This document shows positions 1 to 5,811 of a DNA stretch of 6,928 nt, piece by piece (within the stretch, counting starts at the first letter, position 1; each line of letters begins with the position of its first letter). This DNA is from Aquimarina sp. (GTDB taxonomy: Bacteria > Bacteroidota > Bacteroidia > Flavobacteriales > Flavobacteriaceae). Position numbers and translations under genes: made by a program. Location of the stretch: NCBI GenBank assembly GCA_020628975.1, contig JAHDEF010000087.1:1-6928 (forward strand), given 5' to 3'. The notes below the pieces were generated by a model. The model was not told where the DNA came from. It did no database searches and saw only the letters and a list, made by a program, of their open reading frames with translations.

Positions 1-427
1 CAGTCAAATTTACATTTTCCCACGAGTCGTTATTGGTAAATAAACTAAAGCTATTCTGTTCTTGTAGTATAGGAATTAAATCTTGAACCGCCCTTTGTAA
101 CAGCTCACCTTTGCTACCTTGCGCTTGCATACTATACGAATTATCAAGATAAATAATATAGTGATCAGGTTGTTTTTCGGTATTCGAAGCAGGTAAAAAA
201 GGTTTGCAAAAAGCTAAAATAATACAAGCAAGCAAAGCTAGTCGCGAACATAGTACTAGCCATTTTTTAAGCTGTGCGCTTTTACGAGATTGTAATTTTA
301 CCTTTTCAAGTAAAGCGACGTTTGAAAAAGCTACTTTTTTAAATTTTCTAAGCTTAAATAGGTGAATTATTATAGGTATTACTAAAGCAAAAAGCGCATA
401 AAGAAGCTCAGGGTGTCTAAACTGCAT
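1..427 (-). CDS. BatA N-terminal-domain / VWA-like membrane protein (partial, N-terminal 142 residues)
   Basis: This is the 5' part of a gene that continues past the left edge; 142 codons are visible and the frame is open throughout. The start MQFRHPELLYALFALVIP is the classic opening of the Bacteroidota BatA N-terminal double-transmembrane domain. A first membrane segment lies at about residues 9-24 (ending IIIHLF). A basic stretch follows (KLRKFKKVAFSNVALLEKVK, 25-44), then a second membrane segment at about 56-75 that ends in AFCKPFLP. After that comes YLDNSYSM (93-100). Its D95-x-S97-x-S99 pattern matches the first part of a VWA metal-ion-dependent adhesion site, so the following region is probably a VWA-like fold facing the periplasm. 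Family members are usually several hundred residues long, so most of the protein is missing here. The name BatA comes from the aerotolerance operon, but nothing visible links this gene to that operon and its specific role is unknown. No Shine-Dalgarno site is visible upstream of the ATG at 425-427, which is usual in this phylum. Confidence 0.9.
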   Translation of the reverse strand, partial: MQFRHPELLYALFALVIPIIIHLFKLRKFKKVAFSNVALLEKVKLQSRKSAQLKKWLVLCSRLALLACIILAFCKPFLPASNTEKQPDHYIIYLDNSYSMQAQGSKGELLQRAVQDLIPILQEQNSFSLFTNNDSWENVNLT

Positions 428-468
428 AAAAAGAGGTTTCCAAAATTCAATCCATTTCGAAGATAACG

Positions 469-505
469 AACTAGGCTGATATTTTCTACAAATATCAGCC
501 TAGTT
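469..505. terminator. Perfect 16-bp hairpin between two minus-strand genes
   Basis: Arms 469-484 and 490-505 are perfectly complementary (core CTAGGCTGATAT), with a 5-nt loop, TCTAC. The hairpin lies 21 bases past the stop of the unknown exported-protein gene (stop at 527-529) and about 40 bases before the start of the BatA-like gene. Its position suggests a transcription terminator for the upstream minus-strand gene. However, the T-tract (504-507) follows the hairpin on the plus strand. On the minus strand only two T residues end the arm, followed by CGTTATC. It may be a weak or bidirectional terminator, or an mRNA 3'-end stabiliser. The structure is certain; the function is inferred. Confidence 0.65.
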
Positions 506-526
506 TTATGATTAGTAAGTAATTAT

Positions 527-1297
527 TTAATAATTAAAAGGAATATCAAATACATGTAAATGATTACTATCAGATATATAAATGGTTTCTCCTCTTTTAA
601 AGTGATAATTATCAGGTAACGGAGCCCCAGTCATTCTTGTTAAAGATTGGTACGATACATTTTTAATTTGATCGTAATTACTAGGAACAATTTGAATGTG
701 AGGACGATTCCAAATTTTAGGGTTGCTTAGTCCCATTTCATCAGAAAGCTTTTGTTTCAATAAGAATACATTTTTCTGTTTTATTTTAGTTTTCTTAAAG
801 GTTACATCGCCAGTCATTCTTCCAGCAAAATTTGTCGTTCGTATTACCATAGAAAATGTTTCTTTTTCAGTACCATTTTTCAGTGTCCATGTAACAATAG
901 CAGCACCTTTTTGGGGTTCTAAAATTTCATACGAACGTGCCATAATTTGGTTGCCATTCAATGAATAATAGTTGTTCCATCCATTTATTCGTTGGTTTGG
1001 AAAAGGAAAAGCATTTTTTAAACCTCTGTTTTCCGGAGAAAATAAATTTTTATTATTTATAGCTTCTCCATTTTCATAAACAGAAAAATGCATAATTAAT
1101 TTTTCTCCTTTATATTCTGGCCATGCCATTACATCTAATTTCTGATTCCATTTGGTAATCAGTTGGGGTCCTTTTACGGTCTTAAAAGACTCGAGTTTTT
1201 TGGGTAGTACACGTTTTTTATTGATTGCAGTACTTTTGTGTAGTGGGGCAATGAATAAAAACGTACACATTACCTTAAGTAACGTAGTAGTTTTCAT
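527..1297 (-). CDS. Unrecognised exported protein, 256 aa
   Basis: I do not recognise a family. The chosen start is the ATG at 1295-1297. A TTG three codons upstream (1304-1306) is also in frame, but the ATG places a standard signal peptide at the very N-terminus: MKTTT, then hydrophobic LLKVMCTFLFIAPL, then a likely signal peptidase I cleavage after S-T-A (residue 24). There is no lipobox cysteine at the cleavage point; the only early cysteine (C11) sits inside the hydrophobic core. The mature part (about 232 residues) has no further membrane segment. It is rich in aromatic and polar residues, with alternating hydrophobic stretches such as AAIVTWTLKNG (132-142), which suggests a mostly beta fold. 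Notable clusters are FPFPNQRINGWNNYY (97-111), IWNRPHIQIVP (195-205) and an aromatic tail ending HVFDIPFNY. The gene is flanked by a weak hairpin upstream and a perfect hairpin downstream, so it may be its own transcription unit. No enzyme motif is evident, and periplasmic or outer-membrane-associated location is an inference. Confidence 0.8.
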   Translation of the reverse strand: MKTTTLLKVMCTFLFIAPLHKSTAINKKRVLPKKLESFKTVKGPQLITKWNQKLDVMAWPEYKGEKLIMHFSVYENGEAINNKNLFSPENRGLKNAFPFPNQRINGWNNYYSLNGNQIMARSYEILEPQKGAAIVTWTLKNGTEKETFSMVIRTTNFAGRMTGDVTFKKTKIKQKNVFLLKQKLSDEMGLSNPKIWNRPHIQIVPSNYDQIKNVSYQSLTRMTGAPLPDNYHFKRGETIYISDSNHLHVFDIPFNY

Positions 1298-1322
1298 GTC
1301 ATACAAAAATTATTTGATTTAA

Positions 1323-1349
1323 AACTAATTGGTTTATGAATAATTAGTT
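1323..1349 (-). terminator. Weak AT-rich hairpin after the aldo/keto reductase gene
   Basis: Arms AACTAATT (1323-1330) and AATTAGTT (1342-1349) are complementary over 8 bp around an 11-nt loop. On the minus strand the hairpin begins 11 bases past the TGA of the aldo/keto reductase gene, and the far arm ends in a TTTT run. It contains only one G:C pair, so it is a poor intrinsic terminator. It could equally be a chance palindrome in AT-rich spacer DNA that also holds the leader of the exported-protein gene. Confidence 0.3.
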
Positions 1350-1359
1350 AATAAATATA

Positions 1360-2376
1360 TCATTTTTTTGTAAACTTGTCGACATCAAGTAGGTTTTTTT
1401 CGCTAAAACGTTTTTTCTTTATAGATTTCAGGTTATTCTGAAGTTGTTCAGGTGAGCTTGCTCCCAACAATACAGTAGTAATTTCTTCTTTTTGTAATAA
1501 CCAACCAATTGCCATTTCCGAAAGACTTTCCCCTCGTTCTTCAGCTATTGCATTAAGTCCTTTAATAGCGTCTAATTTTGAATTGACTACATCAGTAGTT
1601 AAATATGTATTCTGTTTTCTAGCTCTTGAATTTTCTGGGATACCATTTAAATATTTATTGGTCAATAATCCTTGTGCTAAGGGAGAAAATGCAATACATC
1701 CTAATTTATGCTTACTAAGCATAGGTAATAATTTATCTTCGATAGTACGTTCGAACATCGAATGTTTTGCTTGATGAATAATAAAGGGCACCTTTAATTC
1801 TTTAAGCAATTTTGACATTTCATCTGTTTGATCAGCATTGTAATTCGATACCCCAACATATAGCGCTTTTCCTTGTCGAACAATATCGTACAGGGCTAAT
1901 GCGGTTTCTTCCATAGGAGTTTCGTTATCGGGACGATGATGATAGAACAAGTCTACATAATCCACCTGCATACGTTTCAAACTTTGATCTAAACTACTGA
2001 TTAAATATTTTCGTGATCCATTATTTCCATAAGGACCAGGCCACATATCGTAACCTGCTTTAGTGGCTAAGAAAAGTTCATCCCTAAAAGGTTTAAAATT
2101 ATGATGATAGATACGACCAAAATTACTTTCGGCACTTCCGTAAGGTGGCCCGTAGTTATTAGCCAAATCAAAATGTACGATACCATTATCAAAAGCAGTT
2201 CGTAAAATATTTTCAGCATTATTATAACTGTCAAAATCACCGAAGTTGTGCCAAAGGCCTATAGCTAATCTAGGTAGTAATACTCCGCTATTGCCACAGC
2301 GTTTGTATTCCATTTTATCATAGCGGTCTTCATTTGCTGCGTAAGCTTTGTAATTGGATTTGTCGTTTATTTTCAT
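1360..2376 (-). CDS. gpr: Aldo/keto reductase, YghZ/Gpr (L-glyceraldehyde 3-phosphate reductase) type
   Basis: This is a 338-aa NADPH-dependent aldo/keto reductase of the AKR14/YghZ type, whose Escherichia coli member reduces L-glyceraldehyde 3-phosphate and other aldehydes such as methylglyoxal. The protein has the family opening RYDKMEYKRCGNSGVLLP (18-35) and the LGLWHNFG-like stretch at 38-46. The catalytic tetrad can be read as D70 and Y75 (HFDLANNYG), K106 (ATKAGYDMWPGPYG) and H147 (LFYHHRPD). Cofactor-binding segments include SPLAQGLLT (231-239) and GASSPEQLQNN (305-315). SRKYLISSLDQSLKRM (121-136) is also highly characteristic. The first ATG is the right start because conserved family sequence begins soon after it. 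The C-terminus stops about ten residues earlier than the E. coli protein as I remember it, beyond the barrel core. It is separated from fumC by a strong terminator and so is probably expressed on its own. Fold and subfamily are near certain; the physiological substrate is inferred. Confidence 0.94.
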   Translation of the reverse strand: MKINDKSNYKAYAANEDRYDKMEYKRCGNSGVLLPRLAIGLWHNFGDFDSYNNAENILRTAFDNGIVHFDLANNYGPPYGSAESNFGRIYHHNFKPFRDELFLATKAGYDMWPGPYGNNGSRKYLISSLDQSLKRMQVDYVDLFYHHRPDNETPMEETALALYDIVRQGKALYVGVSNYNADQTDEMSKLLKELKVPFIIHQAKHSMFERTIEDKLLPMLSKHKLGCIAFSPLAQGLLTNKYLNGIPENSRARKQNTYLTTDVVNSKLDAIKGLNAIAEERGESLSEMAIGWLLQKEEITTVLLGASSPEQLQNNLKSIKKKRFSEKNLLDVDKFTKK

Positions 2377-2417
2377 GGGGTTCTAGTTTTAACTTTGAAT
2401 ATAATTGTTTTAAACCA

Positions 2418-2451
2418 AAAAAGACTGCCTTTTGTGTAAGACAGTCTTTTT
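2418..2451 (-). terminator. Intrinsic terminator of fumC
   Basis: The arms AAAAAGACTG (2418-2427) and CAGTCTTTTT (2442-2451) form 10 perfect base pairs. After one C/A mismatch the stem extends by three more pairs (2429-2431 with 2438-2440), closing on a 6-nt loop. Read on the minus strand it begins 34 bases past the fumC stop and ends in six T residues (complement of 2417-2422), a textbook rho-independent terminator. The symmetric A and T ends mean it could also stop plus-strand transcription. It separates fumC from the aldo/keto reductase gene. Confidence 0.88.
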
Positions 2452-2484
2452 GAGGTATTGTTTAGTTGATTTGTAGTATATACT

Positions 2485-3882
2485 TTACTTAAGACTACCA
2501 ATCATATCTTCGGGTTTTACCCATTCGTCAAATTCAGCATCGGTAACATAACTTAAGCGTACGGCTTCTTCTTTTAAAGTAGTACCATTTTCGTGCGCAG
2601 TATTGGCAATTTCGGCAGCTTTATAATATCCAATTTTAGTGTTTAAAGCGGTAACAAGCATTAGAGATTTGTTTAATAACTCATCAATACGTTTTTGATT
2701 AGGTTCAATACCTTCTGCACAATTATCATTAAAAGAAACACAAGCGTCACCAATTAGCTCAGCACTTTGTAGCACATTATAAGCCATAACAGGTTTAAAA
2801 ACATTTAGTTCAAAATGACCTTGCATTCCACCAACATTAACAGCAACATCGTTACCAATAACTTGAGCACAAACCATAGTTAAGGCTTCACACTGTGTAG
2901 GGTTTACTTTCCCTGGCATAATTGAACTTCCTGGTTCGTTTGCAGGTATTATTAACTCTCCAAGTCCACTACGAGGCCCTGAAGCTAACATACGTATATC
3001 GTTGCCAATTTTATTTAAAGAAACCGCTAATTGCTTTAAAGCACCATGTGTTTCTACTAAAGCATCATGAGCGGCTAAGGCTTCAAATTTATTTTTCGCA
3101 GATGTAAAAGGTAGTTTAGTGAAATCGGCAATAAATTCAGCTACTCTTTTGGCGTAACCGTTGGGCGTATTTAATCCCGTACCTACAGCAGTTCCTCCTA
3201 AAGCCAATTCTCCTAAATGGGGTAATGTATTTTCTAAAGCAGTTAACCCATGATCTAACTGAGAAACATAGCCTGATAATTCTTGACCGATGGTTAGTGG
3301 CGTAGCATCCATAAAATGCGTACGTCCAATTTTTACGACATCTTTAAAATCTATTGATTTTTTGTGAAGCGTATTTCTCAATTTTGTAATACCTGGTATC
3401 GTAACTTCAACCACTTTTTTGTAACAAGCAATGTGCATTCCCGTAGGAAAAGTATCGTTCGAAGACTGAGATTTATTTACATCGTCATTAGGTTGAATGG
3501 TTTTATCACCTTCTCCTATAACGTTTCCTGCTAATTGGTGCGCGCGATTGGCAACTACCTCGTTAACATTCATATTACTTTGCGTACCTGAACCTGTTTG
3601 CCAAACCACTAACGGAAATTGGTCGTCGTGTTTTCCTTCTAAAATTTCATCGCAAACAGCTGCAATTAAATTTCTTTTTTCAACATCTAAAACACCAAGT
3701 TCGCTGTTGGTATAAGCAGCTGCTTTTTTTAGATAAGCAAATCCATAAACGATTTCTAATGGCATAGAAGCCGATGGACCTATTTTGAAATTATTTATAG
3801 AACGTTGTGTTTGTGCCCCCCATAACTTATCGGCAGGCACTTGTACCTCACCCATAGTGTCTTTTTCTATTCTATATTCCAT
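2485..3882 (-). CDS. fumC: Class II fumarate hydratase (fumarase C)
   Basis: This is a 465-aa iron-independent fumarase that interconverts fumarate and L-malate in the TCA cycle, acting as a cytoplasmic homotetramer. Length and ends are standard for class II fumarases, opening EYRIEKDTMGEVQVPADKLW and closing near KPEDMIGSLK. The three conserved active-site regions are intact. GSGTQSNMNVNEV (97-109) and the SSND substrate loop (140-143) make up the first. GRTHFMDATPLT (186-197) carries the catalytic histidine H189. The fumarase/aspartase signature GSSIMPGKVNPTQCE (318-332) carries the catalytic serine S319 and K325/N327. HFELNVFKPVM (356-366) is also typical and argues for fumarase rather than aspartase or argininosuccinate lyase. 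The ATG start has an A-rich leader without a Shine-Dalgarno site. A candidate promoter lies about 25 bases upstream and a strong terminator follows, so the gene is probably monocistronic although it lies downstream of rsmE on the same strand. Nothing about it appears broken. Confidence 0.98.
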   Translation of the reverse strand: MEYRIEKDTMGEVQVPADKLWGAQTQRSINNFKIGPSASMPLEIVYGFAYLKKAAAYTNSELGVLDVEKRNLIAAVCDEILEGKHDDQFPLVVWQTGSGTQSNMNVNEVVANRAHQLAGNVIGEGDKTIQPNDDVNKSQSSNDTFPTGMHIACYKKVVEVTIPGITKLRNTLHKKSIDFKDVVKIGRTHFMDATPLTIGQELSGYVSQLDHGLTALENTLPHLGELALGGTAVGTGLNTPNGYAKRVAEFIADFTKLPFTSAKNKFEALAAHDALVETHGALKQLAVSLNKIGNDIRMLASGPRSGLGELIIPANEPGSSIMPGKVNPTQCEALTMVCAQVIGNDVAVNVGGMQGHFELNVFKPVMAYNVLQSAELIGDACVSFNDNCAEGIEPNQKRIDELLNKSLMLVTALNTKIGYYKAAEIANTAHENGTTLKEEAVRLSYVTDAEFDEWVKPEDMIGSLK

Positions 3883-3907
3883 GTTTTATTTTGAATAAAT
3901 ATAAAAG

Positions 3908-3938
3908 CTAAATTACCACAACGCAGCATGATAAACAA
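3908..3938 (-). promoter_or_regulatory. Candidate Bacteroidota-type promoter for fumC
   Basis: On the minus strand TTG (3936-3938) is followed after exactly 20 bases by TAATTTAG (3908-3915). That resembles the Bacteroidota sigma-ABfr promoter, TTG or TTTG at -33 and TAnnTTTG at -7, with one mismatch in the -7 box. It would place the transcription start roughly 20 bases before the fumC ATG. It lies in the 79-base gap after rsmE, where I see no good terminator, so some read-through from tsaD-rsmE is possible. Pattern match only. Confidence 0.42.
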
Positions 3939-3961
3939 CTTGAAATATCATCAAAAAATGC

Positions 3962-4729
3962 TTATGTATTTTTGGAGAAGTTTATACTATGAACGGCTAC
4001 AATTGCCGCTGTTTCAGTACGCAGTCTGGTTTCACCCAATGAAATTGGAAGAAAATTCTTACTTAAAGCCCCTTCAATTTCTTGGGTAGAAAAATCGCCT
4101 TCAGGTCCAATTAAAACAGTACAGCTGTTAGTAGATGATTCTTCTAAGCGCTTTTTTAAAGAAATTTTTTCTTGGTCGTTTTGATCTTGTTCATCGTGAT
4201 CGTTGTCATTGTGATCGTTGTTATTTTGATCTTCGCAATGCGCTATAAATAAATCGCCCTCAAATTTTTGTTCTAAAAATGCTTTTAGTGTCACAGCGTC
4301 GTTTAAAATAGGAAAATGAAATTGTAAAGATTGTTTGGCAGCACTTTGAATAATTTTTTCAAAACGCTCTTTTTTTATCATTTTTCGTTCGCTATGATCG
4401 CAAATTATAGGAGTTATTTGTGTTATTCCAATTTCAGTAGCCTTTTCTAAAAACCATTCATACCGATCATTCATTTTTGTTGGCGCAACTGCCAAATGAA
4501 TGTTTAGTTTGTTAGCCTCGTTATAAGTCGCCGTTTTGACTTCTGAAATACACTTATTGGGTGTTGCAAGTGTTATTTTTACTTCGAAAAGCCAACCTTT
4601 TCCGTTAGTGATATGTAAAAGATCACCTTCTTTTTTACGAAGTACTTTGGCTATATGTTTGCTTTCTTCTCTAGAAAACGAGTGAGTGTTACTATCGTTA
4701 GTTATGTTAGAATCAAAAAAAAGTTGCAT
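3962..4729 (-). CDS. rsmE: 16S rRNA (uracil(1498)-N3)-methyltransferase RsmE with repeat-encoded insert
   Basis: This 255-aa SPOUT-class enzyme uses S-adenosylmethionine to methylate N3 of U1498 in 16S rRNA of the small subunit. The N-terminal PUA-like part (about 1-70) contains FSREESKHIAKVLRKKEGD and HITNGKGWLFEVKI. The catalytic SPOUT part follows, with KATEIGITQITPIICDHSERK (96-116) and AAKQSLQFHFP (130-140). The knot that binds the cofactor is IGPEGDFSTQEIEGAL (207-222), then LGETRLRTETAAIVAVHSIN (231-250). All expected motifs are present, so it should be active. It is somewhat longer than typical RsmE. The excess is largely a low-complexity Asp/Asn/His/Gln run at residues 167-186, between AHCE and the SLKKRLEE helix, encoded by four 15-bp tandem repeats. 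Its ATG lies three bases after the tsaD stop codon, so the two genes are almost certainly cotranscribed and perhaps translationally coupled. The pairing fits two RNA-modification genes of the translation apparatus. Confidence 0.96.
   Translation of the reverse strand: MQLFFDSNITNDSNTHSFSREESKHIAKVLRKKEGDLLHITNGKGWLFEVKITLATPNKCISEVKTATYNEANKLNIHLAVAPTKMNDRYEWFLEKATEIGITQITPIICDHSERKMIKKERFEKIIQSAAKQSLQFHFPILNDAVTLKAFLEQKFEGDLFIAHCEDQNNNDHNDNDHDEQDQNDQEKISLKKRLEESSTNSCTVLIGPEGDFSTQEIEGALSKNFLPISLGETRLRTETAAIVAVHSINFSKNT
4172..4231 (-). repeat. Four tandem 15-bp units inside rsmE
   Basis: Read on the minus strand the units are 4217-4231 (GATCAAAATAACAAC), 4202-4216 (GATCACAATGACAAC), 4187-4201 (GATCACGATGAACAA) and 4172-4186 (GATCAAAACGACCAA). 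All begin with GATC and run head to tail with no gap. They encode the pentapeptides DQNNN, DHNDN, DHDEQ and DQNDQ (RsmE residues 167-186). Because the unit is a multiple of three, gain or loss of copies keeps the reading frame. Units differ at several positions, so the array is degenerate rather than freshly duplicated. Confidence 0.93.
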
Positions 4730-4732
4730 ACG

Positions 4733-5755
4733 CTAAAAATGTGTTCTTGCTGCTGCGGTTATGCTAAGATCAGCAAAATCTTTGTTCAAATATTTATAGT
4801 AAGCGGTAATACCAATCATTGCAGCATTGTCAGTAGTATATTCAAATTTGGGGACATAAACATTCCATTGATAGCGGTTTTGACTATCGAATAACATTTC
4901 ACGAATTCCCGAATTAGCGGAAACTCCTCCGCCTACCGCAATGGTTTTAATGCCTGATTCTTTAACTGCTTTTCTAATTTTATCTTTCAGAATTTCTACT
5001 AATGTATATTGAATAGAGGCACAAATGTCATGTAGATTTTCTTGAATGAAATTGGGGTTTTCTTTAGTTTGTTTTTGAATAAAATACAGCACCGCAGTTT
5101 TAAATCCGCTAAAGCTGAAATTCAATCCTTTAACATTCGGTTTAGAAAAAGGAAAAGCTTTTGGATTCCCTTCTTTCGCATATTTATCAATTAAGGGACC
5201 ACCAGGATAGGGAAGTCCTAGAGTTTTTGCGCTTTTGTCGAAAGCTTCTCCAATAGCATCGTCGATAGTTTCTCCAATAATTTCCATTTCAAAATGATTG
5301 GTCACTTTTACAATTTGTGTGTGACCACCACTAATGGTGATTCCTAGAAAAGGAAATTTTAATTCTTTTTCTTGATCGTTTTTAATGAAGTGCGCCAATA
5401 AATGCCCTTGCATATGATTAACAGCAATTAGCGGTATTCCTAAGCCTAAGGCCAAAGATTTTGCAAATGAAACGCCTACTAAAAGTGAACCCATTAATCC
5501 AGGGCCTTTAGTAAAGGCAATAGCGCTTAATTCTTCTTTAGTAATTTCTGCTTTTTTTAGCGCGGTATCAATAACTGGTACTATATTTTGTTGATGGGCT
5601 CTTGATGCCAATTCGGGTACTACACCACCATAGGCTTCATGTATTTTTTGGGTTGCAACAACGTTAGATAAAACGTAGTCATTTTCCAAAACAGCAGCTG
5701 CGGTATCATCGCAACTTGATTCAATAGCTAGAATATAGATTTTTTCCTTACTCAT
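4733..5755 (-). CDS. tsaD: tRNA N6-adenosine threonylcarbamoyltransferase TsaD
   Basis: This 340-aa protein is the catalytic subunit that transfers the threonylcarbamoyl group to A37 of tRNAs reading ANN codons. It works in the cytoplasm with TsaB and TsaE, using the product of TsaC/Sua5. Full family length and the ASKHA-fold motifs are visible. These are LAIESSCDDTAAAVL (9-23), VPELASRAHQQN (46-57) and the metal-binding H114 and H118 in VNHMQGHLLAHF. They continue with ITISGGHTQIV (139-149), GEAFDKSAKTLGLPYPGGP (169-187), FSFSGFKTAVL (213-223), VGGGVSANSGIR (274-285) and the metal ligand D309 in TTDNAAMIG. The ATG start matches the family N-terminus; the purine run AAGAGG ends one base before it, too close to act as a normal ribosome site. 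It is the first gene of the tsaD-rsmE unit and is divergent from the tamB-like gene across a 56-bp gap. I see no promoter with both boxes for it in that gap. Confidence 0.98.
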   Translation of the reverse strand: MSKEKIYILAIESSCDDTAAAVLENDYVLSNVVATQKIHEAYGGVVPELASRAHQQNIVPVIDTALKKAEITKEELSAIAFTKGPGLMGSLLVGVSFAKSLALGLGIPLIAVNHMQGHLLAHFIKNDQEKELKFPFLGITISGGHTQIVKVTNHFEMEIIGETIDDAIGEAFDKSAKTLGLPYPGGPLIDKYAKEGNPKAFPFSKPNVKGLNFSFSGFKTAVLYFIQKQTKENPNFIQENLHDICASIQYTLVEILKDKIRKAVKESGIKTIAVGGGVSANSGIREMLFDSQNRYQWNVYVPKFEYTTDNAAMIGITAYYKYLNKDFADLSITAAARTHF

Positions 5756-5781
5756 CCCTCTTAATTGGGCATAGAAATTGT

Positions 5782-5789
5782 TAATATTG
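5782..5789 (+). promoter_or_regulatory. Possible -7 element for the tamB-like gene
   Basis: TAATATTG in the 56-bp gap between tsaD and the tamB-like gene differs from the Bacteroidota -7 consensus TAnnTTTG at one position. It would give a leader of about 15-20 bases before the GTG start. The nearest upstream TTG (5765-5767) is only 14 bases away, shorter than the usual spacing of around 20, so this is a weak candidate. Confidence 0.25.
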
Positions 5790-5799
5790 CTACAAAGTT

Positions 5800-5803
5800 A
5801 AGG
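5800..5803 (+). promoter_or_regulatory. Shine-Dalgarno-like AAGG supporting the GTG start
   Basis: AAGG sits eight bases before the GTG at 5812-5814, a workable ribosome-binding distance. It is one of the few purine-rich sites in a window where most genes lack one. Together with the in-frame TAA directly before the GTG, it supports that codon as the start. Confidence 0.45.
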
Positions 5804-5811
5804 TAAAATAA

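Noticed and set aside
723..968. Plus-strand open frame opposite the exported-protein gene
   Set aside because: It lies wholly antisense to a gene with a clear signal peptide, has no recognisable motif and no leader; it looks like a shadow frame.
1304..1306. TTG as start codon of the exported-protein gene
   Set aside because: It is in frame, but the ATG three codons later gives a standard signal peptide with basic N-terminus, so the ATG is preferred.
2922..3107. Plus-strand open frame inside fumC (a similar one lies at 3497-3715)
   Set aside because: Both are antisense to strongly conserved fumarase sequence, including the signature region, and their products resemble nothing.
3928..3951. 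Hairpin after rsmE as terminator (ATGATA / TATCAT arms)
   Set aside because: Only six AT-rich base pairs around a 12-nt loop, overlapping the candidate fumC promoter and with no suitable T-run on the minus strand.
4172..4231. CRISPR-like or regulatory repeat array
   Set aside because: Units are 15 bp, directly adjacent without spacers, and in frame with rsmE, so this is a coding tandem repeat.
4655..4894. Plus-strand open frame spanning the rsmE start and the tsaD end
   Set aside because: It is antisense to two confidently identified genes. Its cysteine-rich start is merely the complement of the tsaD tail codons.
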